Source of the DNA: Kiritimatiellia bacterium
GTDB lineage: Bacteria > Verrucomicrobiota > Kiritimatiellia > UBA8416 > YA12-FULL-48-11
Length of the DNA stretch: 64,000 nucleotides
Assembly: GCA_028716365.1 (NCBI GenBank)
Contig: JAQUPZ010000004.1
Coordinates: forward strand, 310,001 to 374,000
Direction of reading: 5' to 3'
This document shows positions 46,466-56,200 of this stretch, piece by piece. The notes below the pieces were generated by a model that saw nothing but the letters and a program-made list of their open reading frames with translations, had not been told where the DNA came from and did no database searches. How positions within the stretch are numbered: the stretch's first letter is position 1; every line of letters begins with the position of its first letter. Made by a program: the position numbers and the translations under genes.

Positions 46466-48133
46466 TCATTTCTGCTGACCATCCAACTTCCTATAATTCA
46501 CTCCGATTACATCCAATCTTTTTTCATGTGCAACAAAACGATCAAGGAAGTCGGAAAGATTTTTCAATTCCAAGGGTGTCCACACTACCTCGGCCAACGC
46601 GCAGGCACGCGGATAACTGAAGTATTCAATATTCTGCGGCGTCCACATGTACTCACCCCAGACATTACCCTGTGCGCCAAGTATATGTTTCTTTCGATCC
46701 GCGGAAAGCTGGTCGGGTATTGGCTCGTAATCGTACACTTTCTCAAGAGGTAGAAATCCACCAATAGCCTCGGGTTCATTGTCACCTTTCGCCTGCGCAT
46801 AATCAAAGTAGCAATGGGTAGTCGGAGACATCACGACATCATGTCCTTCACCCGCCGCTGCGATGCCACCCTTGATCCCCCGCCATGACATCACGGCAGC
46901 GCCGGGAGCCAGTCCACCTTCCAGAATCTCATCCCATCCGATCAATCGTCGACCTTTTGAGGCCAGGAACTTATCAATACGCCTGACGAAATAACTCTGC
47001 AATTCATGCGTATCTTTTAGTCCCTCTTTCTGGATGCGAGCCTGGCATTTTGGACATTTGTTCCAGCGGTCTTTCGGGGCCTCGTCACCACCTATATGAA
47101 TGAAAGTGGAGGGAAACATATCCATCACTTCGGTAAGAATATCCTGAACAAACTCGAATACTTTGTCATTACCGGCACAGTAGATATCCGGCTCAATACC
47201 CCATTTAGTCCGTATCTCAAATGGTCCGCCGGTACATGACAATTCAGGGAAGGCCACTGATGCAGCCAGCGAATGACCCGGCATTTCAATTTCCGGAACA
47301 ATTGTCACAAACCTTTTTGCGGCATAAGCAACAATCTCGCGTATCTGGTCCTGCGTATAGAAAAATGGACCGTAGGGCTTTCCATCCCCTTGTTTGCGGT
47401 TACCAGGCATTGGAGACTCTTTGCGGATTGAGCCGGATTCCGTTAAACGGGGATATTTCTTTATTTCGATACGCCAGCCCTGGTCATCGGTGAGATGCAG
47501 TTGCAGCTGATTCAGTTTATATAGCGCCATCAAATCGATGTACTTTAAGAGGTAATCTTTTGTAATGAAATGGCGCGCCGGATCAAGGAGCATGCCACGC
47601 CATTGAAACCGTGGCTGATCTTCGATAGATAAACAGGGAACTGTCCACGCAACACCGTAGACTTTTTGCCGGCTTTCAATTTGAACAGGGAGAAGCTGTC
47701 GAAGTGTTTGTATTCCATAAAAAATGCCGGCTGGTTTGGCAGCAGTAATTGTTACACCTCTCGGCGTACACTTGAACATGTAACCTTCATCGCCGAGCCG
47801 TTTTTCCGAACTATTGAGTCTGAGAACGATACTATTTGATTTTGGAAACCATGATGATTTGACAGTTAATCTCGCCCCCATTGCTGGCGCAAGAAAGTCA
47901 GACAGATAGCTGCCAAGTGCTTTTACTTCCGTAGATGATGGTTTAACGATAATGACCGTTTTTTCGTTTAACGTGAATATTGTATCACCCTTTTCGATTT
48001 TCGTTGGTTTTGGGATTATTTTTATATTCAAGTCAGCTGCACAACATGGAGTTACATGTGATTGAAATGAAATGATAAAAAGTCCCAAAACTGTCCACAG
48101 CATAATAACTTGTACCCTCTGGTTATAATTCAT
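46466..48133 (-). CDS. Beta-N-acetylhexosaminidase, glycoside hydrolase family 20
   Basis: 555 residues with a signal peptide (VIMLWTVLGLFIISFQSHVT). The GH20b-type N-terminal domain (about 35-165) ends at IFYGIQTLRQLLPV. The catalytic barrel starts RFQWRGMLLDPARHF. The DE pair is in TFIHIGGDEAPKDRW (Asp350, Glu351), which performs substrate-assisted catalysis on beta-linked GlcNAc/GalNAc. EMPGHSLAA and YFDYAQAKGDNEP also match. GGGAGATAGGA precedes the ATG. It lies 16 bp after the 1676-residue gene. CCA near the signal end could allow lipidation, though this is not clear. Confidence 0.95.
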   Translation of the reverse strand: MNYNQRVQVIMLWTVLGLFIISFQSHVTPCCAADLNIKIIPKPTKIEKGDTIFTLNEKTVIIVKPSSTEVKALGSYLSDFLAPAMGARLTVKSSWFPKSNSIVLRLNSSEKRLGDEGYMFKCTPRGVTITAAKPAGIFYGIQTLRQLLPVQIESRQKVYGVAWTVPCLSIEDQPRFQWRGMLLDPARHFITKDYLLKYIDLMALYKLNQLQLHLTDDQGWRIEIKKYPRLTESGSIRKESPMPGNRKQGDGKPYGPFFYTQDQIREIVAYAAKRFVTIVPEIEMPGHSLAASVAFPELSCTGGPFEIRTKWGIEPDIYCAGNDKVFEFVQDILTEVMDMFPSTFIHIGGDEAPKDRWNKCPKCQARIQKEGLKDTHELQSYFVRRIDKFLASKGRRLIGWDEILEGGLAPGAAVMSWRGIKGGIAAAGEGHDVVMSPTTHCYFDYAQAKGDNEPEAIGGFLPLEKVYDYEPIPDQLSADRKKHILGAQGNVWGEYMWTPQNIEYFSYPRACALAEVVWTPLELKNLSDFLDRFVAHEKRLDVIGVNYRKLDGQQK

Positions 48134-48149
48134 TCCTATCTCCCTTTTC

Positions 48150-51100
48150 TCACTTTTGTTTTTGCACTTCCATTGAACCCACGGTTACCTCCGGCTGATC
48201 CTTGAAATTCAGTGTCTGTTGCAAATGTTTCATGGTCTGTGCTGGATCGGATTCGAGCAATCCTGCAAATGTGACGATATGACCGGCATCACTGCCTTCA
48301 ATGCCAACACCACCAGCCCCTGAACCTGGAGCAAGACAATGGCGCACTGCTATTTCTGGTGTAACCAGACCAAGGGCCAGTTTTTCGTCATTAAACTTGA
48401 TGCTCCAGAAGGCCTTCTGTGATCTCACCTGGGCCGCCACACCTGCTGAGTGTTTACCAACCATGCCTTTTTCACCACTGGAAAATATATATTTGCCGGG
48501 CGTGGGACCATCCGCCGAGAAGTTCTTTGGATTATCGAAATCCCAGTAGTAGTCAGAAGTATCATTCAAAATAACTTCCATCCACGATGTGCCGCCGAAT
48601 AAACTGATCTGCTTGATTAAACCGGATGGATCAGAACAACGATAACGTACCAGGGCAGGCCCGGATGCAAGGCATGTCAACTGGTTCTTCGAATCGCGTA
48701 ATTTACCGCCAAGATCAGAAAATCCAGCCCAACCTGTTTCCCCCGGCTCTGTAAGATCACGATTTTTCAGTGCCTTGACATCCCATCGATAGATGTGCGC
48801 TCCAGTTGGCCCAAGAAGCAAACGTACTTTGTCGTTTTCGATACACTTCATACCATTAGGAGCATCCACTGTCGAAACGGCTTGTGGAAGTGTTGCCGGC
48901 TTTTCGGCAAGACCAAAGTAGACATGTATATTTGCCTGTGACTTTTTCAAGATTGGACCCGGGACCATTAAAACTAAACGGTTCCGGTTCTTTTTTTCCG
49001 ACTTGTCGAGTTGGGCAGGAATTTCCCGTGCCTGTGAACCTGCAGCAGTACAAAAAGCTCGAATCGGTTTTGAGCTTAATTCATCCGGTAATGATAACTC
49101 CAGTTCAACCGGTAACTCATAACGGTCGACATTACCAGCGCGTACAATCAAGCCCAACCTATGCGAAGCCGACTTATCTGCCCATGGCGCTTCAGGAGTC
49201 AACGGATGGTTGGCACGTTCATGAGGCCAGGAACGACGTGCAAATGTATCAGGTAAGCCAAGGCCGATTTCTTCCGGACGCGGTATCGATTGACCTGACC
49301 CGGCTTTTTTTTGCGCATCACCCAGTCGCAACAGCAGATTATCATGCCATTTCGCAAGGTCCGCGTATTTACTCATTGTCCTGTCCAATGCATATGGCTT
49401 GACTTCTTTATCCCACATCGCGGCAAATTGTTTACCCAGCATTTCGTGTACATTACGGTTCTTGCGAACCAATGCCTCAATTTTCTTCAGTACCGGCACG
49501 GCCTGGTCTAGCGGTCCATCGTATGCATGGTTGTACGCCACAACTGCTTCCATGCCATCCAACATGCGCTGGCCGATTAATTCCATGCGCCTGGCGCCAA
49601 AGATGAAAGCATCGAGCAGTTCTGCGTTTACCGTGGCATCTTTTTTGCAGGCCTCGAGATGATCTATGGCCGGACGTACAACATTAAGGAGTTGTGCGGC
49701 AGAATTTCTTATGGTTTCAAATTCCCGTTGAGGCATGAAATCATTTTCCCAGAACCGGCGATTATTCATCCCCTTCATACCATTCATGTTGTGTGTCCGT
49801 GACAACAGGTTAATTGCCTGTCCAAAATGATCTTCTTTCTCGCCAAACAGTACTGCCCCAAGACGCCGGTTGAAATCATCAGGCGTCGTTGCAGAGGCAT
49901 TCCAGGAGCACTCAGCACCCCATGCAAATCCATGCCAGGTTGGAGCGTTCAGCGACTCGCTGTCATCTTTCCAGTCAGTATTGAGCATCCCGATTGCGCC
50001 ATGTTTTGCGCCATCACGCACGAAATTACGGACGTTGATCGTTGCGCATCTGAAATCCGGGAGGATGCGACTCCAGCTGCTGACTCCCGGACAGACAAGA
50101 AACTCGTATCCCGACTTTGTAAAAGGGAGTATCTGATGCTCAAAACTGGCGGCCGCACCATATCCCCACGTGAGCATGATCGTATCCTTGGGAATTTGAT
50201 CAAGCTTATCGGGATGTTGCAGAATGATGTCGCCCCACATCATCATTCGTTTGTTGTAATTTTTCTTAAGGATATCGTGAATACGGCAGATATGGCGAAC
50301 ATACACCCCACCAACTCCAATTTGTTGTGCAAGTTCTTTAGACGGCCCCTCTCCCAGCCCGAATGTTTCATCACAACAGACGTTAAACATCGGTAATGGG
50401 AGTAACGGACAGACCTCGCTGTACATATCGTCCAGCAATTTATACGACTCTTCCTTAACGGGACAAAGAATACCATCCGTTTCGCGCAAACCGGCAAATT
50501 CTGGATGTTTCAAGATATTACCGAAATGTCCAAACGATTGCTGGTTGCCTAGCACATCCATCTGTAAGGGCCTCGCATATTCAATCAATACCTTGAGGTC
50601 CTCTGGAGTGAGTGAACCATCTTCGGGACCTATCACCGGATGTTTTTTAAACGCAAACTGGTGCTCCATGTAATAACTGAAAAGATTCATTTTCAAGTAT
50701 GACCCGATATCGGCTTGGCCCTTTAATGTGTCAAGTTTCGCACTGGGTCCCCTGGTCATATCATTCTGGAAGCACCGCCAGCGCAAAGACGGCCAATCAC
50801 GGATTGATAAACATGGCACGCCATTTCCACAACGGTTGGCACGGATTAACTGGCAAAGAGTCTGTGCGGCATAAAACAGCCCCTGTGGGCCGGGACTGCC
50901 GCAAACGATTGTATCGGACTTTATATCAATCGCATAATCTTCGGGCGTAACATCATCCCGGAATTGAAACTTTGCGGGGGAAATGTCAGCCCTGGTTGAT
51001 AAACTCATCCAATGAACATTTTTGCCCAGGGTACGCAAGGTCGGCGCTGGTAAACTCGCCCGGCGCAATTCAGCGGTCAATAAACGACCAATCACATCAA

Positions 51101-53180
51101 TTACACCGGCAGGCGCGGCAAGAACCATTGGTCGATCCAGGGCACATGAATCAGCTTTCAATGATATTTCTTTTGGGAACGGTACCAATCGCAATGCAGC
51201 AGTATCTATTTGATTTTGGTACAATTTGGTCACAGCGGGAAAATCCCATCGTTTCTTCTGTACAGGACGGTATTTGACTTTCATGCCCTGAACTTTTCCA
51301 ACCAGTTTGCGGTTTTCAGGCAGGTGCAGAACAACACGTTTTGGCGGAGTACGATTTGGAAGTTGAATTTGTACATTCACTCCATCATTCAATCCGCGGA
51401 TTGTCAGGCTCATCGGGCCGAAATACGTCGGGGCCCGATCGACACGAATCATCTGCCCGTTTTCCAGCCACCAGTCCGGCACTGCAGAAAGCAGGTGTAA
51501 TTCATCGCCGCGTTCATGGATGAGCATATGGCGCAGCATTATGGCGTAATTACATGCACCGGTGACATGAGGGATGGTATTGCTCCAAGCCTCGCGTTTT
51601 TTAAAGAAAATACCTTCAGGAAAGGCGTGGGTTGCCGTTGAATGAAGTAGATACCAGTAAAAATCTTCGACAACGGCTTCATCCTCTCCCCGGACCAGCG
51701 ATGCCATGGTTGTGTAAGCAGACATGTATGGATGTATGGCATCATCAGTCCCAAGCCACCTGATTGTTCCTTCACAAAATCCAGTGCCAAGTTTCTTACG
51801 GGCGTATTGAATTGTTGCAGTTACCCGCGGATCATTTCTTTCAAAAAGCTCAGTAGGCCAGAGTGTTTCCGTGTTTCCCCAGAATGTTCCGGCTTTTTCC
51901 CAGCTGGGCGGGAAGTAAGTTGTTCCCGTTTTCTTCAGTGTTTCATCAATTGCTTTTCGATAGAGTTTTGCTTCGGCTGTCAGTTTGTCGGCATCCTCGG
52001 TTTTACCCAGAATACGCGCGGCATCAAGAGTACAAAGCATTCCGCGCAGGTTCCACAGGTCGTAGCCGACAATATGATTTTTGCCATTCCAGAGATATTC
52101 ACCATCCGCTACTGCAACGGGAAGGACACCAGCAAAAGACGAGTTCGTTGCATCCTGTCGCCGTGCGTTCATCGTCCATTCCACTGCCTTGTACATTTGA
52201 GGATATACTTTTTCCAGCCACGCGCGGTTCCCGGTCATTTTGTAATACTGCCACAGGACCCATAATGCCTGGCCATTTGCGTCGAATTGATTGGCCTGGC
52301 TTTCAAACCGGCCGTCGGGGCGCTGACGTTTGAGATAAAGTTCGACAGCCTTGCCTGCTGCCTCTTCAAGTCCTGCTTCCTCCAGCTCCATGACCTGGTA
52401 TGCGCCATCGCGGATATAAAATTGATCATAGAAACCTTCACCACCATGTACATCGCCAAGGTCGTTCGCGATTAACTGGCAGACATGGGCTGCGAGTAAG
52501 GCTTCGTTTGCTTTTTTACACGGGACCTCGATGTGCGCCACATTTGCCAATTGTCCTTTCCAGTATTGCACAGTGCGATCCAGCCAGACTTTGGCATTTT
52601 CTTTTTTAAACATGTTTGAGTCAGAAACTGGAATGAATGGAATACGTACGACCCCTTCAGCCGACTTTCCCGCATCAAGCGTCCACGACATGATTTCGGC
52701 AGGAGGTATATTTGTACCTGTTTGTTCGATTGACACCTTCGCTTCGGCAGACTTGTCTCCAGTATTAGTGGCTTTGATGGTAATCCAATTGAGGTAATTC
52801 TCGCCTTCCGTGGGCCAGTCGAATGCCTTCTGCCAGTCTTTTACCGTCGGCAGTGGTGTCGCCCACATGGTGAAATCATATCGTACAGGGCCATCACAGG
52901 TACTGAGAAGAATGATCGGCAGCCAGCCCTCCATATTTAACTTTGTCTGCTCACGACTCAATGGTGTTAAAGAAGTCCCATATTTCAGGACAACATGACG
53001 GCCCCCGTGTAACTGCAACCGGTTGTCAGGCGTAACGCGCGTACCGGCGGTATAATCCTTCAGCCCAACGACAGACCAGGAATTACTGAAATAATCAAAC
53101 GGTTCCTCACTCTTTGCTGAGGTAGCAATGATCAACGCTGCCAATATGACAACTAAATTGGGATTGATATTCAATTTCAT
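48150..53180 (-). CDS. Secreted fusion of (alpha/alpha)6-barrel glycosidase and GH20-like hexosaminidase
   Basis: 1676 residues. Signal: LNPVVILAALIIATSAKSEE-like N-terminus. Residues about 220-560 form an (alpha/alpha)6 barrel (EGFYDQFYIRDGAYQVMELE, GEYLWNGKNHIVGYDLWN, TLWPTELFERNDPR) as in GH63/GH78/GH94-type enzymes. About 660-790 is a GH20 N-terminal domain (LRLVPFPKEISL, QGLFYAAQTLCQLIR), then the barrel from WPSLRWRCFQNDM with FNVCCDETFGLGEG (Asp937-Glu938). A helical region follows and the last 340 residues are beta-rich. Two catalytic modules in one chain suggest stepwise attack on one glycan. AAAGGAG precedes the ATG. The first module's specificity is not deducible. Confidence 0.75.
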   Translation of the reverse strand: MKLNINPNLVVILAALIIATSAKSEEPFDYFSNSWSVVGLKDYTAGTRVTPDNRLQLHGGRHVVLKYGTSLTPLSREQTKLNMEGWLPIILLSTCDGPVRYDFTMWATPLPTVKDWQKAFDWPTEGENYLNWITIKATNTGDKSAEAKVSIEQTGTNIPPAEIMSWTLDAGKSAEGVVRIPFIPVSDSNMFKKENAKVWLDRTVQYWKGQLANVAHIEVPCKKANEALLAAHVCQLIANDLGDVHGGEGFYDQFYIRDGAYQVMELEEAGLEEAAGKAVELYLKRQRPDGRFESQANQFDANGQALWVLWQYYKMTGNRAWLEKVYPQMYKAVEWTMNARRQDATNSSFAGVLPVAVADGEYLWNGKNHIVGYDLWNLRGMLCTLDAARILGKTEDADKLTAEAKLYRKAIDETLKKTGTTYFPPSWEKAGTFWGNTETLWPTELFERNDPRVTATIQYARKKLGTGFCEGTIRWLGTDDAIHPYMSAYTTMASLVRGEDEAVVEDFYWYLLHSTATHAFPEGIFFKKREAWSNTIPHVTGACNYAIMLRHMLIHERGDELHLLSAVPDWWLENGQMIRVDRAPTYFGPMSLTIRGLNDGVNVQIQLPNRTPPKRVVLHLPENRKLVGKVQGMKVKYRPVQKKRWDFPAVTKLYQNQIDTAALRLVPFPKEISLKADSCALDRPMVLAAPAGVIDVIGRLLTAELRRASLPAPTLRTLGKNVHWMSLSTRADISPAKFQFRDDVTPEDYAIDIKSDTIVCGSPGPQGLFYAAQTLCQLIRANRCGNGVPCLSIRDWPSLRWRCFQNDMTRGPSAKLDTLKGQADIGSYLKMNLFSYYMEHQFAFKKHPVIGPEDGSLTPEDLKVLIEYARPLQMDVLGNQQSFGHFGNILKHPEFAGLRETDGILCPVKEESYKLLDDMYSEVCPLLPLPMFNVCCDETFGLGEGPSKELAQQIGVGGVYVRHICRIHDILKKNYNKRMMMWGDIILQHPDKLDQIPKDTIMLTWGYGAAASFEHQILPFTKSGYEFLVCPGVSSWSRILPDFRCATINVRNFVRDGAKHGAIGMLNTDWKDDSESLNAPTWHGFAWGAECSWNASATTPDDFNRRLGAVLFGEKEDHFGQAINLLSRTHNMNGMKGMNNRRFWENDFMPQREFETIRNSAAQLLNVVRPAIDHLEACKKDATVNAELLDAFIFGARRMELIGQRMLDGMEAVVAYNHAYDGPLDQAVPVLKKIEALVRKNRNVHEMLGKQFAAMWDKEVKPYALDRTMSKYADLAKWHDNLLLRLGDAQKKAGSGQSIPRPEEIGLGLPDTFARRSWPHERANHPLTPEAPWADKSASHRLGLIVRAGNVDRYELPVELELSLPDELSSKPIRAFCTAAGSQAREIPAQLDKSEKKNRNRLVLMVPGPILKKSQANIHVYFGLAEKPATLPQAVSTVDAPNGMKCIENDKVRLLLGPTGAHIYRWDVKALKNRDLTEPGETGWAGFSDLGGKLRDSKNQLTCLASGPALVRYRCSDPSGLIKQISLFGGTSWMEVILNDTSDYYWDFDNPKNFSADGPTPGKYIFSSGEKGMVGKHSAGVAAQVRSQKAFWSIKFNDEKLALGLVTPEIAVRHCLAPGSGAGGVGIEGSDAGHIVTFAGLLESDPAQTMKHLQQTLNFKDQPEVTVGSMEVQKQK

Positions 53181-53225
53181 GCTGATGTCTCCTTTTGAAT
53201 GGCATTAATTTTAACGTGCTGAAAA

Positions 53226-56200
53226 TTACTGGGATACCGGCAGCGCATCAAAAACCAGGACCTCAAATGGTTCCAGTTTTATTACGTACGATTGACCAGC
53301 CTTCATTGTCAGATCAATAACGCGCTGGTCTTTATACGGGCTCTTGAGTGAATATTTCGTCGATGCTTTGTCGGGTAACTCGAATGCCTGTCCCAAATCC
53401 ACGCTGATTTCTCTCCGCCTATCAGAAGGATTACGCAGAACCAGTGCACCTTTTGTTAATGACCATGCGGCCCAGCCATAAGCCTCTCCCTGTTTTGGAT
53501 CACCTCCAACCCAGTGTACATCAACAAAAGTAGCGGCATGGGAACGTGCCCATCGGGCGGATTCTGCCAGCAAATCCCAGTGTCTGGCTGAAAACAGTCC
53601 AGGCGTAATGTATAACTCCTGCAATTGCGTTCCTGAACCAAAGAAACTGCGAACTTCATCACGAAAATCTTTCTCATCAGCCTGATTAAGTTTCTTGTCA
53701 TTTAAGGCAAAAATAATTCCACAGGTCATAAGGGAACTCAGCGGATAAAGCGGCCCTTTTTGAACAACGCCTTCATACGTGATCATGTCCCGGTAGGTAA
53801 TCCATTGTTGGCGAGAAGAACCAGCTCCATGGAAACCGTTGTCGCCCCCGCCACGCCATGTTGAATCCACATGGTGCAACCAGAAAGGCGATGGCCAGGT
53901 TCCGGTCGTCTGATTGATGAAAACGTCCGGTTTAACGGCGCGTAAATCCTGGATCAGGCGAAGCATGGCATCACCGTCGCGGATCATACCACCAGTCGCT
54001 TTGGCGCCGGCGGCCAGCCCATCGAACTTGAAGTGGTTAACACCATAGCTTTTGATCATCTCCACACATATCTGCTTAAACCGTTCATAGTAGCGGGGAC
54101 CCGCCATGGAAAAGCCGTTTGCATTTATTTCGAATCCCTGTTCGCGGCCATATTTCAAACGTTCGGTCTTAGCCGTTGAGTATCCACCAAACGGCGACAA
54201 CCATACAGCGAGGCCACTGTTATATTGTTCGGTGGCTTTTTTTAAGGGAGTAAACCCGTTTGGAAATCCGGAATGAAACTGCCAAAGGGTTTTGTTGTCG
54301 TCCCATCCATCATCGAACAGGAATCCATCTATTATCACACCCCGTGCTACTGCAAGTTCCCGTCCAACGTAATCGATTGCCTGAATACTCTCGCTTTCAG
54401 TAAATTTGCGTGTAATCCAGGAGATATCCCACCATGAGTTATAGTGAAGATATGGCCGACAAGGATGAGCGCGTTCACGCTCGAGGTAATAAAGAAAGCC
54501 GCGTCTCAACTGGCCTTCGGGCGTCACACCCATGACGAAACTCTGAGTCAGGTCCTCCCCCGGCTTGAGAGGCGCATTGCGTACAAAACTGCAGCGGACG
54601 CAATTACTCACCGTGTTGCGTGACATGGGATGTTCATAGCCAAGAAAGAAATTACCAGCCACAACAGGTGAACCATCCACGGTGCCGCAGGTCCTGGCAT
54701 CCGGCACATTTGCTTCATATAGTACAATTTCATTAACAGTTACTTCGTCCCGGAGTGTTTTCAAAGTAACTTCCTGTCGCACATAGTTGGAATCGTCCCG
54801 CAGGATCCCGCGCCATGTCACACGCAACCGGTCATCAGTATCGGCGAAGGTTAATGTGATCTGTTTTCCCGCAAAATGTTCTGCCAATCGTGAGGCGTCC
54901 GGTTCGGCTTTCAGCGAAGAAATTTTCGGCGTCTTGATGATCTTCATCTCAGACGATTTGATATTTCTGCCATCACCGAGAAGAATGGCAAAAAGATCAT
55001 TTCCTACCGGCATCGTCATTCCCGTAACCTGATCCGTGAAACTAATAGGCCGAAATTTATCGTCTGATATCTGCCAAACAGCCGCCAAAACCGTATTAGA
55101 AAGTTTCAATTTATCTCCCCATATCGAAGCATTCGCACATTTCGGCTGAGTACCAGGAAGATAGGCATTCTCAGTCTTCATTGTTCCAGAAACTTGTGGA
55201 GATGCTATGGCATCAGTCTTGTTTGTTCCGGCAATTAAGGCATCACCATACTTTTCCCATAATTTTCGTGCCACGGTTACACTGTTACCCCGCGGTTTTG
55301 CCGGATATGTCTCGCAACCATCCGCCCATTTTGCGGTCCATGGAACAAAGTCTTTTTTGAACTGTGCCTCGTCGAAAGATTTGCCATTTCTTAATGACTC
55401 AGCTGCGGCATTCAAATACTTTTCCCACCGCAGATAATAGTAACCTTTAAACATACCTGCCCATTGTTTTGAGGCATAATCATTGATGGCTGTTGTCTCC
55501 CCCCAGAGCGTCAATACACGTCTTGCGTTCCACTCGCATTTTGCACGTTCAACCTTGTTATCTCCCCAGCGCCTGGCATCTTCAAGGCAGTCACCCAGTA
55601 AAAACTCCTTCCGTGTGGCAAGCAGTTCATCGATGTCGGCTATCAATTGCAGGAAACGACTGGAGGCTTGTTCAAACCGTGCAATATCCTTTGCATCCCT
55701 GGCTTTTGCAATGTCGCTCTGGAGAATGCTCGCGTGGTTAACCAAAACCTGCCGCGCGACATTGACCAGGTCAAAACGAAAGGTATCCACACCGTTTAAC
55801 ACCGGTGATGCTTCGTCCAACGCACGCCATGCTTCAGCAAGTTTATCATTGTGAGCAAGACGTGCCGGACCGACTTGTAGTTTCGGTCCCTGGTCAATTA
55901 CCGACGCACTGCCGGCACCTTTCATGAGGACAGTATCGAGTAATACCCGCCATGCGCGTGAGGCAGAGGCGTTTAGAGAACCATAACGGTGATGAGCATA
56001 TTCATCTATCCATGTCGGCAAGTCTACAGCTTCGTTACGCCACGCATTTTCGAACATGAGATCATATGCAACAGGATTATAACAAAGTCCTTCGTTGACA
56101 AAACCAAGGCCAATGAGTTTACCACTCTTCGGATCATGTTTTACCGCAAAAAGTGCATCATTATTCCGATCAAGCCATCCAGCAAGACAAACACGACGAC

